DNA of 64,000 nucleotides from Methylobacter luteus IMV-B-3098 (GTDB taxonomy: Bacteria > Pseudomonadota > Gammaproteobacteria > Methylococcales > Methylomonadaceae). Shown one piece after another: positions 25,552-34,569 of the stretch; position 1 is the first letter of the stretch; the number at the start of each line of letters is the position of its first letter. A program made the position numbers and the translations under genes. A model generated the notes under the pieces. That model was not told where the DNA came from. It was given only the letters and a program-made list of their open reading frames with translations, and did not search any database. The stretch lies in assembly GCF_000427625.1 (NCBI RefSeq), contig NZ_KE386569.1, positions 2,718,789 to 2,782,788 of the forward strand, in the 5' to 3' direction.

Positions 25552-27981
25552 ATGATCAATGAGAAATACAGCATGAAATTATCAAAAAAACATAAACAGA
25601 GACAAAAAACCATCAAAGCAGCGGGGATTCTGACTGTCCTGCTGGTCACAGGACAAAGCGGTTATGCTGCCGATACCGGCAAGCCGGTGCAATTCAACAT
25701 GCCGGCGCAATCTTTATCGAGCGCATTAACTCGCTTTTCCACCGACACGCGGCTGCAAGTGCTTTATGACAGCGATATTGCCGAACACCTGCAAGCGCCC
25801 GCACTTAACGGCACTTATACGCCGGAGCAGGCGCTGGAAAAATTGCTGAAAGGCTCCGGGCTTAACTACCGATACAGCAATGACAAAACCATCACTTTAG
25901 AACCGAGCCGTCAAAGTCAGCAGCAAACAGGCAATGCGCCTACATTGGCAGCGATGACGGTAGTAGGTGCAACCGAAGATGACGACCCGACGGCTTACGC
26001 CGTCACCCATGCGGCTACCGCCACCAGAACCGATACGCCGATTTTGGAAACGCCGATGTCCATTCATGTCATCCCAAAGGCCGTGACGGATGACCAGCAA
26101 ACCATTACGGTGGAAGAAAGCTTGCGCAACGTGAGCGGTGTTGTTCCGCGCCTTTCGGCTATCACGCCCAATTTTGAACCGACCCTGATTCGCGGGTTTG
26201 CATCGCGGCAGTTTATCGACGGTTTCACCCAGTATTTAAATGCGGGAGACCAGGGCAGCATGGTCAATATCGAGCGGATTGAAGTGCTGAAAGGCGCGAA
26301 TGCAGTGCTTTACAGCGGCGGCAACGGTTCTCCGGTAGGCGGGATGATCAATCTGGTTTCCAAGCTGCCGAAAAAGGAAGCGTTTTATGAAATAGGGGTC
26401 AAAGCCGGCCTGTATGATTTTGCCCAGCCGTTCGTGGACTTGAACCAGCCGATCAACGACAACATCCTGTTTCGGTTCACGGGTGAATACACGACCAATA
26501 AAAGCAATATCGACGTGCTTGATACAGACCGGTTTAATCTCAATCCAACCCTGACCTTCACTAACAATGATGACACCAACTTCACCCTGCAAGGCAAGTT
26601 TTCGAGATGGGAGCAGCAGGATTACCAAGGATTGCCGGCGACCGGCACAGTCACGGGCAATTTCAGGATTCGGCCGGAATTGTTCATTGGCCCGCAGGAT
26701 ATCGACAAAAGCAACTCGGAATTTTACGGCGTCTGGGCTACGTTGGATCACCAGTTGAACGATATCTGGTCGTTAACTGCTAAAGGACGCTATTCCCATT
26801 CCAAATTCGATACTTTGGCGCAAAACTTGTTTGGCGCCGATGGCTTTGGCGCCGATCAACCGTTCTTTGCGCCTTCAACGTGGGGCTTGATCAATACAGA
26901 GCTGGCACAAGAGCAGGAAGAAAAGAGTGTTCAAGTTTATGCCACGGCTAAATTCGATCTGGGCCCGACCAAGAATACCGTGCTGCTGGGCGCTGATTTC
27001 AGCGAACTGGATGATGACGGCTTCATGGATTTCGCCATGCTCGCGGACACCGTCAACCTGGCTGCTCCGGTTTTTACGGCTCCGTTCAGTACTCCGGGCG
27101 CGCGTGAACAAAATCAATTGACCAGAAACACGACTTACGGCGGCTATGTTCAGTTGCAGAGCACGATCTATGACCGCCTGCACCTGCTGGCAAGCGTGCG
27201 TAGAAGCAATGTGACGACGGATTTTGTCAATACGGTTTCCGGGGCGGAATTCAACTCCGATTCCGGCCGTTTCCTGCCCAATGTCGGCGGGCTTATCGAC
27301 ATAACGGATGAGTTTTCGCTGTTTGCCGACTATAGCGAAGGCATGCGCGGCCAAGGCGGAGCCAATTATGCTTCGACGCCCGAGCCTGAACTCTCCAATC
27401 AGATCGAGGCCGGCGTGAAGTTTGATATAGCCGATCAACTGACAGGACAACTTGCGGTTTATCAAATTGAACGGGAAAACGTCAAAGTCACGGATTTTAC
27501 AGATCCTCTGTTCCGGTCGGCAACCAAAGGGCAGCAGCGCTCGACGGGTATCGAGACGGATATGACCTGGCAGGTAACCGAAAGTTTGAGCTTGTTGGGT
27601 AATTATGCCTTTACCGAGGCGGAATTCACCGATAATTTGGCGGGCGTGCCTGACGGGAACCATTTGCCGGGCGTTCCGAAACATTCCGGCCGTTTCTGGG
27701 CGAATTATGCTTTTCATGACCCGATGCTGGAAGGATGGAGCGTAGGCTCGGGCATCTATGCGCAATCAAGCGCCTATTTGGACAAAGCGAACCTCTACAA
27801 AAGCGATAGCTTTTACACCATAGACGCGGACATCGCATACAGAACAAAAGCTTACAAACTTGGGGTCTCGATCAAGAACCTGACCGACAACGACTATTTT
27901 CAACGGCTGAATTACTTCGACACGCGCGTGACGCCTGCTCAGGGGACAACCGTCTATTTCAGCGGATCGGTGACTTTTTGA
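25552..27981 (+). CDS. TonB-dependent siderophore receptor with STN domain
   Basis: An 809-residue outer-membrane receptor. The signal peptide core is near AAGILTVLLVTG, and an in-frame ATG at 25573 would give a more usual leader. The STN domain covers about 45-112 (VQFNMPAQSLSSALTRFSTD). A TonB-box-like LAAMTVVGA follows at about 130. The plug has TPILETPMSIHVIPKAV, IEVLKGANAVLYSG and GGMINLVSKLP. The barrel runs to a terminal Phe. It imports an unidentified ferric siderophore and, through its STN domain, should signal to the FecR at 24313. The set sigma-FecR-receptor is complete here. Confidence 0.94.
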   Translation: MINEKYSMKLSKKHKQRQKTIKAAGILTVLLVTGQSGYAADTGKPVQFNMPAQSLSSALTRFSTDTRLQVLYDSDIAEHLQAPALNGTYTPEQALEKLLKGSGLNYRYSNDKTITLEPSRQSQQQTGNAPTLAAMTVVGATEDDDPTAYAVTHAATATRTDTPILETPMSIHVIPKAVTDDQQTITVEESLRNVSGVVPRLSAITPNFEPTLIRGFASRQFIDGFTQYLNAGDQGSMVNIERIEVLKGANAVLYSGGNGSPVGGMINLVSKLPKKEAFYEIGVKAGLYDFAQPFVDLNQPINDNILFRFTGEYTTNKSNIDVLDTDRFNLNPTLTFTNNDDTNFTLQGKFSRWEQQDYQGLPATGTVTGNFRIRPELFIGPQDIDKSNSEFYGVWATLDHQLNDIWSLTAKGRYSHSKFDTLAQNLFGADGFGADQPFFAPSTWGLINTELAQEQEEKSVQVYATAKFDLGPTKNTVLLGADFSELDDDGFMDFAMLADTVNLAAPVFTAPFSTPGAREQNQLTRNTTYGGYVQLQSTIYDRLHLLASVRRSNVTTDFVNTVSGAEFNSDSGRFLPNVGGLIDITDEFSLFADYSEGMRGQGGANYASTPEPELSNQIEAGVKFDIADQLTGQLAVYQIERENVKVTDFTDPLFRSATKGQQRSTGIETDMTWQVTESLSLLGNYAFTEAEFTDNLAGVPDGNHLPGVPKHSGRFWANYAFHDPMLEGWSVGSGIYAQSSAYLDKANLYKSDSFYTIDADIAYRTKAYKLGVSIKNLTDNDYFQRLNYFDTRVTPAQGTTVYFSGSVTF

Positions 27982-28061
27982 CGTTTTCGGCAATTCCTGA
28001 TGGCCATCACTCGCGTCATCGGGATTCACATTAATACCACGATTATCATCAGGACTATTTT

Positions 28062-28895
28062 ATGGATCGTCGACAATTTACCAAGCTGGCATTATTTTCC
28101 GCTTTCCTGGCGCCTTTAGGAAATAGCATTAGAGCCGCTGAAAGTGATGAACAGCGGAAACTCGGAGCCAAAGCGGTCTCCCGGCAAGCGCATAAAGCTT
28201 TTATGAGCGATCCGGACGTAAAAATGATGGGGAATGAAAAAATTGCGATGCTTTTATACCCCGGCTTTTATGCACCGGATCTGATTAACCCGCAGTTTTT
28301 GTTTACCGCCATGATGGGCGCTGAAGTGTGTTTGATATCTCCCACGGATGACTTGACGCCGGTGTCCTGCGGTAATTTTTCAATTGTTCCCACGCACAGG
28401 CAGAGCGAATGTCCGGAAAAATTGGATATTCTGTTTGTCCCCGGTGGTGCAAGCGGGACACTGGAAGCCATGAAAAACAAGCCGTTTATCGACTTCATTA
28501 AAACCAGGGCGGCTAATGCCAGATACATCACCAGCGTCTGCACCGGCAGTTTACTGCTCGGCAAGGCCGGTCTGTTGAAAGGCAAAAAGGCCACTTCGCA
28601 TTGGTCGACGCTGGAATTATTAAAAAAGTTCGGCGCGACGCCCATGAACGAACGCGTGGTCTGGGATGGCAATCTGGTGACCGGCGGCGGCGTTACGGCC
28701 GGGATCGATTTGGGCCTGCAAATCGTGGCCGCTTTACGCGGCAAGGAATATGCGGAAGCGATTCAACTGCAAGCCGAATATGATCCGGCGCCGCCCTTTA
28801 ACGCCGGCTCACCTGAAAAAGCGCCGGCTTTTGTCCGGGATAGCGTCAGGGGAATGTTTGCGCCGTTAGTGCTGGATATGGAACTGGAAATCTAA
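28062..28895 (+). CDS. exported DJ-1/PfpI family protein with Tat-like signal
   Basis: A 277-residue protein of the DJ-1/PfpI fold. The N-terminus MDRRQFTKLALFSAFLAP holds a twin-arginine-type motif, which is odd for this mainly cytoplasmic family. FVPGGASGTLEAMKN is the nucleophile-loop block, and SVCTGSLLLGKAGLLKGKKA contains the catalytic Cys, close to isonitrile-hydratase-like and AraC-associated members. It follows the receptor gene by 80 bases in the same direction. A periplasmic DJ-1-like enzyme beside a siderophore receptor may act on the siderophore or on thiols, but this is inference. Confidence 0.85.
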   Translation: MDRRQFTKLALFSAFLAPLGNSIRAAESDEQRKLGAKAVSRQAHKAFMSDPDVKMMGNEKIAMLLYPGFYAPDLINPQFLFTAMMGAEVCLISPTDDLTPVSCGNFSIVPTHRQSECPEKLDILFVPGGASGTLEAMKNKPFIDFIKTRAANARYITSVCTGSLLLGKAGLLKGKKATSHWSTLELLKKFGATPMNERVVWDGNLVTGGGVTAGIDLGLQIVAALRGKEYAEAIQLQAEYDPAPPFNAGSPEKAPAFVRDSVRGMFAPLVLDMELEI

Positions 28896-28972
28896 TGTGC
28901 CGCGTTTCTGCGCTCTTCGTGGAAACGCACCCTATGGGACGGGAAGCGCAAACCACCCTGTCTTCCCCGCCT

Positions 28973-29473
28973 CTATTCCGGCAGCCGTTTTTTCATCTGT
29001 TTGCGGCAGTGCAGCAGGCCTTTCATGATGTGCTTTTCGACGCCGCTTTCGGAGATGCCTAGTTCCAAGGCTATGTCGCGATAACTCATGCCGTGGATGT
29101 TATGCAGGATGAAAGCCTGGCGGCAGCGGGGCGGCAGTTCGTCTATGGCCTGCCTTAAAATATGCTGCCTCTGGGCTTCCGATGCCAGTTGTTCGGCCGA
29201 TGGCGATTCGGTCGCCGGCATCAGGGTCGGATCCAGTGACTGAGCGTAGTGTTCCATCACCTTTCTGTGCTTCAGATGATCGAGCGCCAGATTGTGGGCG
29301 ATGCGGAACAGCAGGCTACGGGGATGTTCGATCTTTTGCCTCTCGGCTTCGTGTGACAATCTGATGTAACTTTCCTGAACAATATCCGCAGCGATATCCC
29401 GGCAATGCAGTATGCCGAAGACATGGTAGATCAATTCGTTTTGATGTTGCTGGTACAGGGCTTCTATGTTCAA
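28973..29473 (-). CDS. FecI-type ECF sigma factor, without adjacent FecR
   Basis: The sigma part begins LNIEALYQQHQNELIYHVFG. A TTG at 29473 behind AAGGAAGAG gives about 166 residues, the normal family length. The frame stays open to an ATG at 29749, but the extra 92 residues show no sigma similarity. Region 2 is DIAADIVQESYIRLSH and RSLLFRIAHNLALDHLKH; region 4 is LPPRCRQAFILHNIHGMSYR and SESGVEKHIMKGL. It is read opposite to its neighbours. A FecR without its own sigma gene lies 3.5 kb away at 32977, with an acylase gene and a MITE-like element in between. Confidence 0.88.
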   Translation of the reverse strand: MNIEALYQQHQNELIYHVFGILHCRDIAADIVQESYIRLSHEAERQKIEHPRSLLFRIAHNLALDHLKHRKVMEHYAQSLDPTLMPATESPSAEQLASEAQRQHILRQAIDELPPRCRQAFILHNIHGMSYRDIALELGISESGVEKHIMKGLLHCRKQMKKRLPE

Positions 29474-29752
29474 CTTCTCTTCCTTGGTCGTAATAGCGTG
29501 ATAAAGATCATCCGGAAAAATGAGCGGTTGGATGCGCGAGTTCAAGTCTTCGCCTGAATGCGGAAAAGCATTTTTTATGCCTGAAATGATGAAAGCACGT
29601 GGCACAGCAAGGCTTTTATGGCGCGGGCTCTTAATTTCAGGACAGCATGAGGTTTTGATTTTGCGTTTATCGGACAAAAAGCCATCGAGCAAATCAAGCT
29701 GATACTGAGCATTAAGTGATTTCCCGTACCGGCATGCGGTAAATAACATAGC

Positions 29753-30014
29753 TTAATTAACTGATGTTACGCAGACAATTGGTCCATACGTCGAATGCGC
29801 CTGTAGGGTCGAATTAACTTGTGCCCTATAGGGTATTCGACCCGAGACGCCCGCCCAAGCTTTCCAGGAATCGATATGGCTCTTGTTGAGTGCGAATTAA
29901 TTCGCACCTACGCGAACATTTGGTCGCTTTCGGTAAAAGGGACTCAAGAGCTGTAGTGCTCGGGAGCGGCAAACGGCATAAAAAAGCTGCCCGGGCGTAA
30001 CATCAATTAATTAA
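29753..30014. mobile_element. MITE-like element, family A, copy 2
   Basis: About 260 bases with inverted ends TTAATTAACTGATGTTACG and CGTAACATCAATTAATTAA (18 of 19 matching). The body matches 23253-23473. Inner hairpins are built on GTAGGGTCGAATT and on GTGCGAATTAATTCGCAC. The ends are rich in TTAA, which may be part of the terminal repeat or a target duplication. It sits immediately upstream of the sigma gene frame on the minus strand and may alter its expression. Confidence 0.75.
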
Positions 30015-30400
30015 AGGGGTTGCCAACCCGGCCAGAAATCTTCCATTCCGTGTTTTTCGCCTTCATTTAGGGGTGAGGTGACTCGCTCGCCCATGCGTCT
30101 ATAATAAATACCGCAATCGCCTGGCTCTGACCGCTGCATCAAACCGGAGGAAGGACGCATCAAGATTATCGAATACCCGCAGGCCCGGAAACGCCAGGCA
30201 GCGGGACCTGAACAAGTGGAAAAATGACCGCATTTTCTAATGATGGGTTGGAATTACGCAGGCTTTATGCCGGTCTATAGGATGATTGACACTTCGCAAA
30301 CCGTAATAACCAGCGCCTCAAATTTTATAGGCCTGCTTCTTCGTGACCTTTGTGGTAATTCCTGCGCAACCTTAAGAAGGGCACAAAAACCGGAATATTC
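30015..30400. other. intergenic stretch before the acylase gene
   Basis: Contains TATAAT at 30100-30105, a possible -10. GGAGGAAGGACGC at about 30147 looks like a ribosome-binding site but is followed by ATC, not ATG; the frame after it would read IKIIEYPQARKRQ and stops after 22 codons, so it may be a dead small gene. Nothing else is supported. Confidence 0.35.
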
Positions 30401-32794
30401 ATGCAACGAATTCGAAAATTATTTTTATATGCCCTGCTCACTCTCCTCGGCCTCAGCATGCTTGTCACCGGCGCAGGGATGTTGTTCCTGCAACGGTCGC
30501 TGCCGCCGCAAGACGGCGAATTCATGGTGGAAGGGCTATCCGCTCCTGTCGTGGTCATATCCGACAGCCACGGTATTCCCGTGATCAAGGCCGGCAATCG
30601 GGCCGACGCCCTGCGCGCGCTGGGCTATGTCACAGCGCGCGACCGCCTGTTTCAGATGGATCTGATGCGCCGCAAGAATGCCGGCCGCCTGGCCGAGCTA
30701 TTCGGTCAGGCCGCCGTCAATAGCGACATCAGGGCGCGAACTTACGGATTCCCGCGCGTCGCGAAAGCGGTCGTGGCGAAACTGCCGCAGGCTCATCGCC
30801 GCTATCTCGAGGCCTACGCCGAAGGCATCAACAGCTACATCGGTAGTGCGCCGGCTCTGCCTTTCGAATTCACGGTCCTGGCTTACCGTCCCGAACGCTG
30901 GAAGCCGGAAGACAGCCTATTGGTGGTTTTGGGCATGTTCGACAACCTGACGGCCTCGGCAGAGCGTGAGGAGCGCATGCTGACGGTCATGGAGAAAAGC
31001 CTGCCGGCCGAGGTCGTGTCTTTCCTGACGCCGGACACCGACCGGTTCACCGACAGCCTGTATGGCGCCGCTGAACCTTATCGGCCCGTTCGACCGATTC
31101 CGGTGGCCTCGCTGGAGACCGCTCTTGCCCGGCATGCGCCGGATGCGCTGAAACTGGCCGAAGCCGTGCAGTTGAACGATCTGATGGCCGGCTCCAATGC
31201 CTGGGTCGTCAGCGGCGCTAAAACGCACGATGGGCGGGCCATCCTGGCCAACGACATGCATCTGGGCATTTCAGTGCCCAATATCTGGTACCGCGCCGAA
31301 ATGGACTACGGCACCGGCCGCACGGCAGGCGTGACCTTGCCCGGCGCGCCCGTGTTCATCGCCGGCGGCAACGACCGGCTGGCCTGGGGCGGCACCAATC
31401 TGACGGGCGATTTCCTGGACCTGGTGAGCCTGGAGATCAATCCGGAGAATCCGGATCAGTACCGCGTCGGCGACAAGTGGCAACGCTTTGAACGGACCAA
31501 CGAAATCATTCGCATCAAGGAGGCCGAGCCATTGCAGATTACCGTCAGGCGCAGCATCTGGGGGCCGGTAGCCCTGGAGCCGTTGCTGGGCAAGCCGGCC
31601 GCCGTGCACTGGAGCGCGCTCGATGACAACATCGTCAATCTCGGATTGCTGGATCTGGATCAGGCCGAAACACTGGAACAGGCCATGGCGATCGTCAACC
31701 ATACCGGCGGCCCGCAGTTGAACTTCTTGCTGGCCGATAATCATGGCCGTATCGGCTGGACGGTCATGGGCCAGATTCCCAAACGTGTCGGTTTCGACGG
31801 CTCGGTCAGCCGCTCCTGGGCCGACGGTTCGGTCGGTTGGGACGGCTACGTCGATGCGCGACAGTTGCCGCGCGAGATCGATCCGGCCGCGGGCTGGCTG
31901 GTGTCGGCCAATGACCGCCGTCTCGGCAGAGAATACCCGCATGTGATCGGGCACCAGTTCGCAAGCGGTTATCGCGCCTACCGCATCACCCAGCGGCTCA
32001 AGGAGATGCCGGTCATTAACGAATGGGCGATGTTCGGGTTGCAGCTCGATACCGAAAACGAATTTTACGGGTTTTATCAGCAACTGGCGCTGAGCGTGCT
32101 GTCGCCCAGGAATATTGAACGGCAACCGGAACTGCAGGAGCTGCGCGACACCCTGCTCGCCTGGAACGGCCGGGCCGATACGGACAGCCTCGGATTTGCC
32201 TTGCTGGTGCGGTTTCGGCAGCAGCTGGCGACAAGCGTGTTCAGCCCGTTCCTGGAAGCCAGCCGAAGCCTCGATGCGCATTTCAGCTATGCCTGGACCT
32301 ATATCGATACGCCGCTGCAGGCCATGCTGACCGGGAAAGTGCCGCAACTGCTGCCGGACCCGGTCAATTACCGAAACTGGGACGACTTCATCCGGGGCCA
32401 GCTGAAGCGCAGCGCGCAGCAACTGAGCGCGGACTATCCCGATACGGCGCTGTCCGAACTGACCTGGGGCCAGGTCAACAAGGCGCGTATCGGTCATCCT
32501 TTCTCCAGGGCTGTGCCGCTGCTCGGGATTTTGCTGGACATGCCGGCCGATGCCCTGGCCGGCTGCGCCAACTGCGTGCGTGCGCTCGGCTCGGAGTTCG
32601 GTGCCAGCGAGCGATTGGTCGTTTCGCCAGCGCGCCTCGACGAAGGCATCATGCACATGCCCGGAGGCCAGTCGGGACATCCGCTGTCGCCCCATTACCG
32701 TGATCAGCACCGCTACTGGGTGAAAGGCCTGCCACTGGCGCTGCTGGCGGGCAAGCCCGAGCACAGTCTGATACTGAAACCTGATGTCGATTGA
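30401..32794 (+). CDS. penicillin acylase family protein (PvdQ/QuiP-like Ntn hydrolase)
   Basis: A 797-residue Ntn hydrolase of the S45 family. The N-terminal hydrophobic segment (about 7-30) is a signal or anchor. The alpha chain ends in DLMAGS and the beta chain would start at Ser265 in SNAWVVSG, the self-processing nucleophile. Other family blocks are HGIPVIKAGNRADALRALGY, RDRLFQMDLMRRKNAGRLAE and GGNDRLAWGGTNLTGDFLD. Family members remove acyl chains from beta-lactams, acyl-homoserine lactones or, for PvdQ, from a pyoverdine precursor. Its place inside a siderophore island favours acyl-siderophore maturation or degradation, but quorum-signal quenching is equally possible. Confidence 0.9.
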   Translation: MQRIRKLFLYALLTLLGLSMLVTGAGMLFLQRSLPPQDGEFMVEGLSAPVVVISDSHGIPVIKAGNRADALRALGYVTARDRLFQMDLMRRKNAGRLAELFGQAAVNSDIRARTYGFPRVAKAVVAKLPQAHRRYLEAYAEGINSYIGSAPALPFEFTVLAYRPERWKPEDSLLVVLGMFDNLTASAEREERMLTVMEKSLPAEVVSFLTPDTDRFTDSLYGAAEPYRPVRPIPVASLETALARHAPDALKLAEAVQLNDLMAGSNAWVVSGAKTHDGRAILANDMHLGISVPNIWYRAEMDYGTGRTAGVTLPGAPVFIAGGNDRLAWGGTNLTGDFLDLVSLEINPENPDQYRVGDKWQRFERTNEIIRIKEAEPLQITVRRSIWGPVALEPLLGKPAAVHWSALDDNIVNLGLLDLDQAETLEQAMAIVNHTGGPQLNFLLADNHGRIGWTVMGQIPKRVGFDGSVSRSWADGSVGWDGYVDARQLPREIDPAAGWLVSANDRRLGREYPHVIGHQFASGYRAYRITQRLKEMPVINEWAMFGLQLDTENEFYGFYQQLALSVLSPRNIERQPELQELRDTLLAWNGRADTDSLGFALLVRFRQQLATSVFSPFLEASRSLDAHFSYAWTYIDTPLQAMLTGKVPQLLPDPVNYRNWDDFIRGQLKRSAQQLSADYPDTALSELTWGQVNKARIGHPFSRAVPLLGILLDMPADALAGCANCVRALGSEFGASERLVVSPARLDEGIMHMPGGQSGHPLSPHYRDQHRYWVKGLPLALLAGKPEHSLILKPDVD

Positions 32795-32976
32795 TACGGT
32801 AGCTGGCGGGATCTTCACATGATCCTCCCTGGCATCGACTTGACCACAAAGGCTTCCTTAAGATGATGCGCATGAGATCCATGCATGAGGTGGCCAAAAA
32901 AATTAGACGATAGAAGTGAGGTCGGATTTCATTATAATCGTCTACTAATATAGGGTGGGGCAGGTGAAATACCGAT

Positions 32977-33954
32977 ATGAAGCACGATAACGATTTTAAC
33001 GGCGAATCAGGGGGCGAGGATTTGATTGATGAACAGGCCGCCGCCTGGTTTGCGCGGCTGCGCTCGGAGAATGTCACCGGAGAAGAAAAAGCCGCGTTCG
33101 CGCGCTGGCTGGCTCAGGACTTTGCGCATCGGCAAGCATTTGATGAAATCAGCATGTTATGGGGCGATGCCCGTTTGAAGCAGGTATTAAGCGAGGCCGA
33201 AACGAAGTCGACCGAATTTTCCCGCCTGACAAAGAAAACGCGCCCTGGTCCGCGGTTGTTGCTGGCCGTGGCTGCCAGCCTGGCCCTGCTGTTCGTCTTT
33301 CGCATTGAACTGGCCGTGCTGCTTCAGGCCGACTATGCCACGAAAGTCGGCGAACAGAAAACCGTGCGCCTGGAGGATGGATCCTCTGTCACGCTTAACA
33401 CGGACAGTGCGCTGGCTGTTACGATGCAGGGCGATCAGCGGACTATCGAATTGCTGAAGGGCGAAGCCTTTTTCGATGTGCAGCCCGATGCCGGCCGGCC
33501 TTTTATAGTCCATGGCGAATATTCAATCACGCGCGTGCTGGGCACCCGGTTTTTCGTGCACAAAAAAGGCCGCAGCGATGAGGTCAAAGTGCTGTCCGGC
33601 CGCGTGGAAGTGACGGACGGTCAGCGCTGGCGCCAGTCTGTCGTTCTGCGGGACGGCGATGCCGTATCGGTCGACCGGGACGGGCACGGCGAAACCGGCA
33701 GGCTCGATACGAAGCTGACCACGTCCTGGCTGGACGGCTACCTGGTCTTTGAAGACATGGCCCTGGGCGACGTCATCGAGCAGGTGCAGCGCTATAGAAA
33801 CGGCCTGGTTATTTTCAAGGACAACAGCCTGCGCGAGCTGAAAATCAACGGCCGCATCAATCTGCGCGATTCGGCGCACATACTGCAAACACTGGAAAAA
33901 ACCTTGTCAGTCAAGATTACGCGCCTGAGCGACTGGTTCGTCATCATCGGTTAA
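32977..33954 (+). CDS. FecR-family regulator without an adjacent sigma gene
   Basis: A 325-residue FecR protein. The anti-sigma module is EQAAAWFARLRSENVTGEEKA and FAHRQAFDEISMLWG (about 17-64), a span lies at about 90-107, and the FecR domain shows GEQKTVRLEDGSSVTLNTDS, KGEAFFDVQPDAGRPFIV and GTRFFVHK. The C-terminal STN-like part is LGDVIEQVQRYRNGLVIFKD. No sigma gene precedes it and no receptor follows; the orphan FecI at 28973 on the other strand is the likely partner. TATAAT at 32933-32938 may be its promoter -10. The split suggests a rearranged fecIR pair. Confidence 0.92.
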   Translation: MKHDNDFNGESGGEDLIDEQAAAWFARLRSENVTGEEKAAFARWLAQDFAHRQAFDEISMLWGDARLKQVLSEAETKSTEFSRLTKKTRPGPRLLLAVAASLALLFVFRIELAVLLQADYATKVGEQKTVRLEDGSSVTLNTDSALAVTMQGDQRTIELLKGEAFFDVQPDAGRPFIVHGEYSITRVLGTRFFVHKKGRSDEVKVLSGRVEVTDGQRWRQSVVLRDGDAVSVDRDGHGETGRLDTKLTTSWLDGYLVFEDMALGDVIEQVQRYRNGLVIFKDNSLRELKINGRINLRDSAHILQTLEKTLSVKITRLSDWFVIIG

Positions 33955-34017
33955 CGCCAAAACATCGGGCCGCCAAACCCTGCAACCCGCTTAAAAATAA
34001 TTTTTTATTTCCAGAGT

Positions 34018-34044
34018 GAGGGATTTTTATGGCTGAAACGTCTT
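34018..34044 (+). promoter_or_regulatory. candidate ECF sigma promoter before the tonB operon
   Basis: GAGGGATT (34018-34025), 13 bases, CGTCTT (34039-34044). The spacing and the CGTCTT box equal those at 24232 and 25505. It lies 250 bases before the small ORF at 34297 that opens the tonB-exbB-exbD run. A 19-codon frame starting at 34030 overlaps it and is probably chance. Confidence 0.4.
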
Positions 34045-34296
34045 ACATAATGAAGCGCCGAAATAACCGCTATTCCCTCCCAATATAATGGCTATTCGGA
34101 GCTTCGCACCCCTAAAAAAATCGTCAGGCATGACGTCCGGAATCCAGGGATGGATTAACTGAATCATAGACATATCGGCTGTCCGTGATTTGTGAAGACA
34201 ACTTATTGTTATGCTGATATGAATTTAGAGTACCCGTTTCGTTTTAATGAAGAAAAACCGGTAAGACCGATCAACCATCGCAGCGAGGAAGGACGC

Positions 34297-34569
34297 ATGC
34301 CAACATCAAAGCTGGTTCAAGAACGCAAAAGAGGCGCCATGCCTCCCAAGATGCCCGAGGAGCGCAGTGTTCACGAGGGTGATGACTTGCTGGACCTGTT
34401 TCCGTTGCCTCGGTATTTCCAGATTCATTTCCAGCATGTCCATGAGAACTCCAGGGATATTCAGGCGCAAATGGTTCAGCTCAAAGAATATGTCAGGCAA
34501 GTGGATGTGAAACTGGACCGGCTCACGGCGCTTTTAAATACGCTTTCCGGCAAGTGTCTGGAAGAGTAA
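34297..34569 (+). CDS. small coiled-coil protein of unknown function
   Basis: ATG at 34297 is preferred over in-frame GTG 34192 and ATG 34219 because AGGAAGG stands 4-7 bases before it. The 90-residue product begins MPTSKLVQERKRGAMPPK. The second half (HFQHVHENSRDIQAQMVQLK, then VRQVDVKLDRLTALLNTL) is a predicted amphipathic coiled coil. No signal peptide or span is seen. It lies just before tonB-exbB-exbD in the same direction, so it may be a regulator or accessory of that complex. No family is recognised. Confidence 0.55.
   Translation: MPTSKLVQERKRGAMPPKMPEERSVHEGDDLLDLFPLPRYFQIHFQHVHENSRDIQAQMVQLKEYVRQVDVKLDRLTALLNTLSGKCLEE

Noticed and set aside
30140-30230. Short gene behind GGAGGAAGGACGC
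   Set aside because: The triplet after the ribosome-binding site is ATC and the frame has only 22 codons; at most a dead remnant.
31271-32818. 515-codon open frame on the minus strand
   Set aside because: It lies wholly opposite the penicillin acylase gene, whose catalytic motifs are clear; the product has no recognisable domain and is the usual antisense shadow of GC-rich coding DNA.
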